From assembly GCA_964473105.1 (NCBI GenBank), contig CAYYNQ010000078.1, positions 1 to 14,696 of the forward strand: 14,696 bases of DNA. Direction: 5' to 3'. The notes under the pieces are model-generated. The model was not told where the DNA came from. It made no database searches and saw only the letters and a list, made by a program, of their open reading frames with translations. This stretch comes from CAYYNQ01 sp964473105 (GTDB lineage: Bacteria > Sumerlaeota > Sumerlaeia > MVZB01). This document shows, piece after piece, positions 14,387 to 14,696 of this stretch (position 1 is its first letter; every line of letters begins with the position of its first letter). The position numbers and the translations under genes are program-made.

Positions 14387-14696
14387 ATGCATTCAAAAGA
14401 ACACAACCAGAAACCCAACATCGTAGTACGCGGCATGCGATCTCTGATGGGGCGACTGAGTCGGCTGGCCCTCGGCCACGATGCAACGATCGTGGACACA
14501 AGGTTGAAGTCCCTTGAGGAACAATGCCGAAGACTTCAACAAACCATCGACGACCCAAAAGATCTATTCAATAGGCGTATTGATAAGGCCTATGACAGCC
14601 TGTCCAACATCCGACAGACCGCGCAGATGGCCGCCGAACGTAGCGCTCGCGCCATCGAGCAGTCCGGGGAATTATCCGGACAGGTCACAAAGCACC
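14387..14696 (+). CDS. Unrecognised protein with coiled-coil-like N-terminus (cut by window edge)
   Basis: An ATG at 14387, 31 bases after the ATPase stop, opens a frame that stays open for 103 codons to the right edge. I do not recognise the product. The first 40 residues are basic and include Met-Gly-Arg-Leu-Ser-Arg-Leu-Ala-Leu-Gly. From about residue 45 the chain is rich in Glu, Gln, Arg, Ala and Leu, with heptad-like spacing (Arg-Leu-Lys-Ser-Leu-Glu-Glu-Gln, then Ala-Glu-Arg-Ser-Ala-Arg-Ala-Ile-Glu-Gln), suggesting a coiled coil. There is no signal peptide in the visible part, so it is probably cytoplasmic. The ribosome-binding site is poor and an internal ATG at residue 17 is an alternative start. 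Genes in this position after Wzm/Wzt are often methyltransferases or large glycosyltransferases with coiled-coil segments, but nothing visible here shows either activity. Confidence 0.65.
   Translation, partial: MHSKEHNQKPNIVVRGMRSLMGRLSRLALGHDATIVDTRLKSLEEQCRRLQQTIDDPKDLFNRRIDKAYDSLSNIRQTAQMAAERSARAIEQSGELSGQVTKH

Overview
The window reads as part of a surface-polysaccharide locus of a Gram-negative bacterium. The support is a Wzm/Wzt-type ABC polysaccharide exporter, two GT-B glycosyltransferases, and a lipoprotein whose lipobox is followed by Gly rather than Asp. Base composition is roughly balanced and uniform. I cannot name the genus or phylum. I see no tRNA, rRNA, CRISPR array, insertion sequence or integrase.

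There are two transcription units diverging from a 176-bp gap (12026-12201). Rightward: an ABC-2 permease (Wzm-like, 12202-13047), an ATPase with a C-terminal glycan-binding-type extension (Wzt-like, 13048-14355), and the start of an unrecognised coiled-coil-like protein that runs off the right edge (from 14387). Leftward, in transcription order: a GT4 glycosyltransferase (12025-10829), a secreted protein of six tandem repeats (10642-7466), a second of five repeats (7097-4311), another GT4 glycosyltransferase with an unassigned C-terminal extension (4186-2639), and a third repeat protein, a predicted lipoprotein, that runs off the left edge (2383-1).

The striking content is the trio of repeat proteins, which fill more than half of the window. 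Each is a signal sequence plus a short linker, followed by nothing but about 155-170-residue units. Each unit has the profile of a beta-jelly-roll carbohydrate-binding module: an opening DFE/F, a central Lys-Thr-Trp-Leu strand, Gly-Arg-Leu-Met-Leu-Arg, a Trp-Thr-x-His turn and a closing Tyr-Ile-Asp-Asp strand. I count 15 complete units and one partial. Units at matching places in different genes look more alike than neighbours in the same gene, so a multi-repeat ancestor seems to have been duplicated as a whole gene and then gained or lost units.

My working inference is that the exporter and glycosyltransferases make and export a glycan, and that the repeat proteins are multivalent extracytoplasmic or surface binders that retain, organise or sense it. 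The sequence does not prove this. The divergent gap holds two well-formed sigma70-like promoters facing opposite ways with abutting -10 boxes, which would make the export arm and the glycosyltransferase/repeat-protein arm compete for polymerase.
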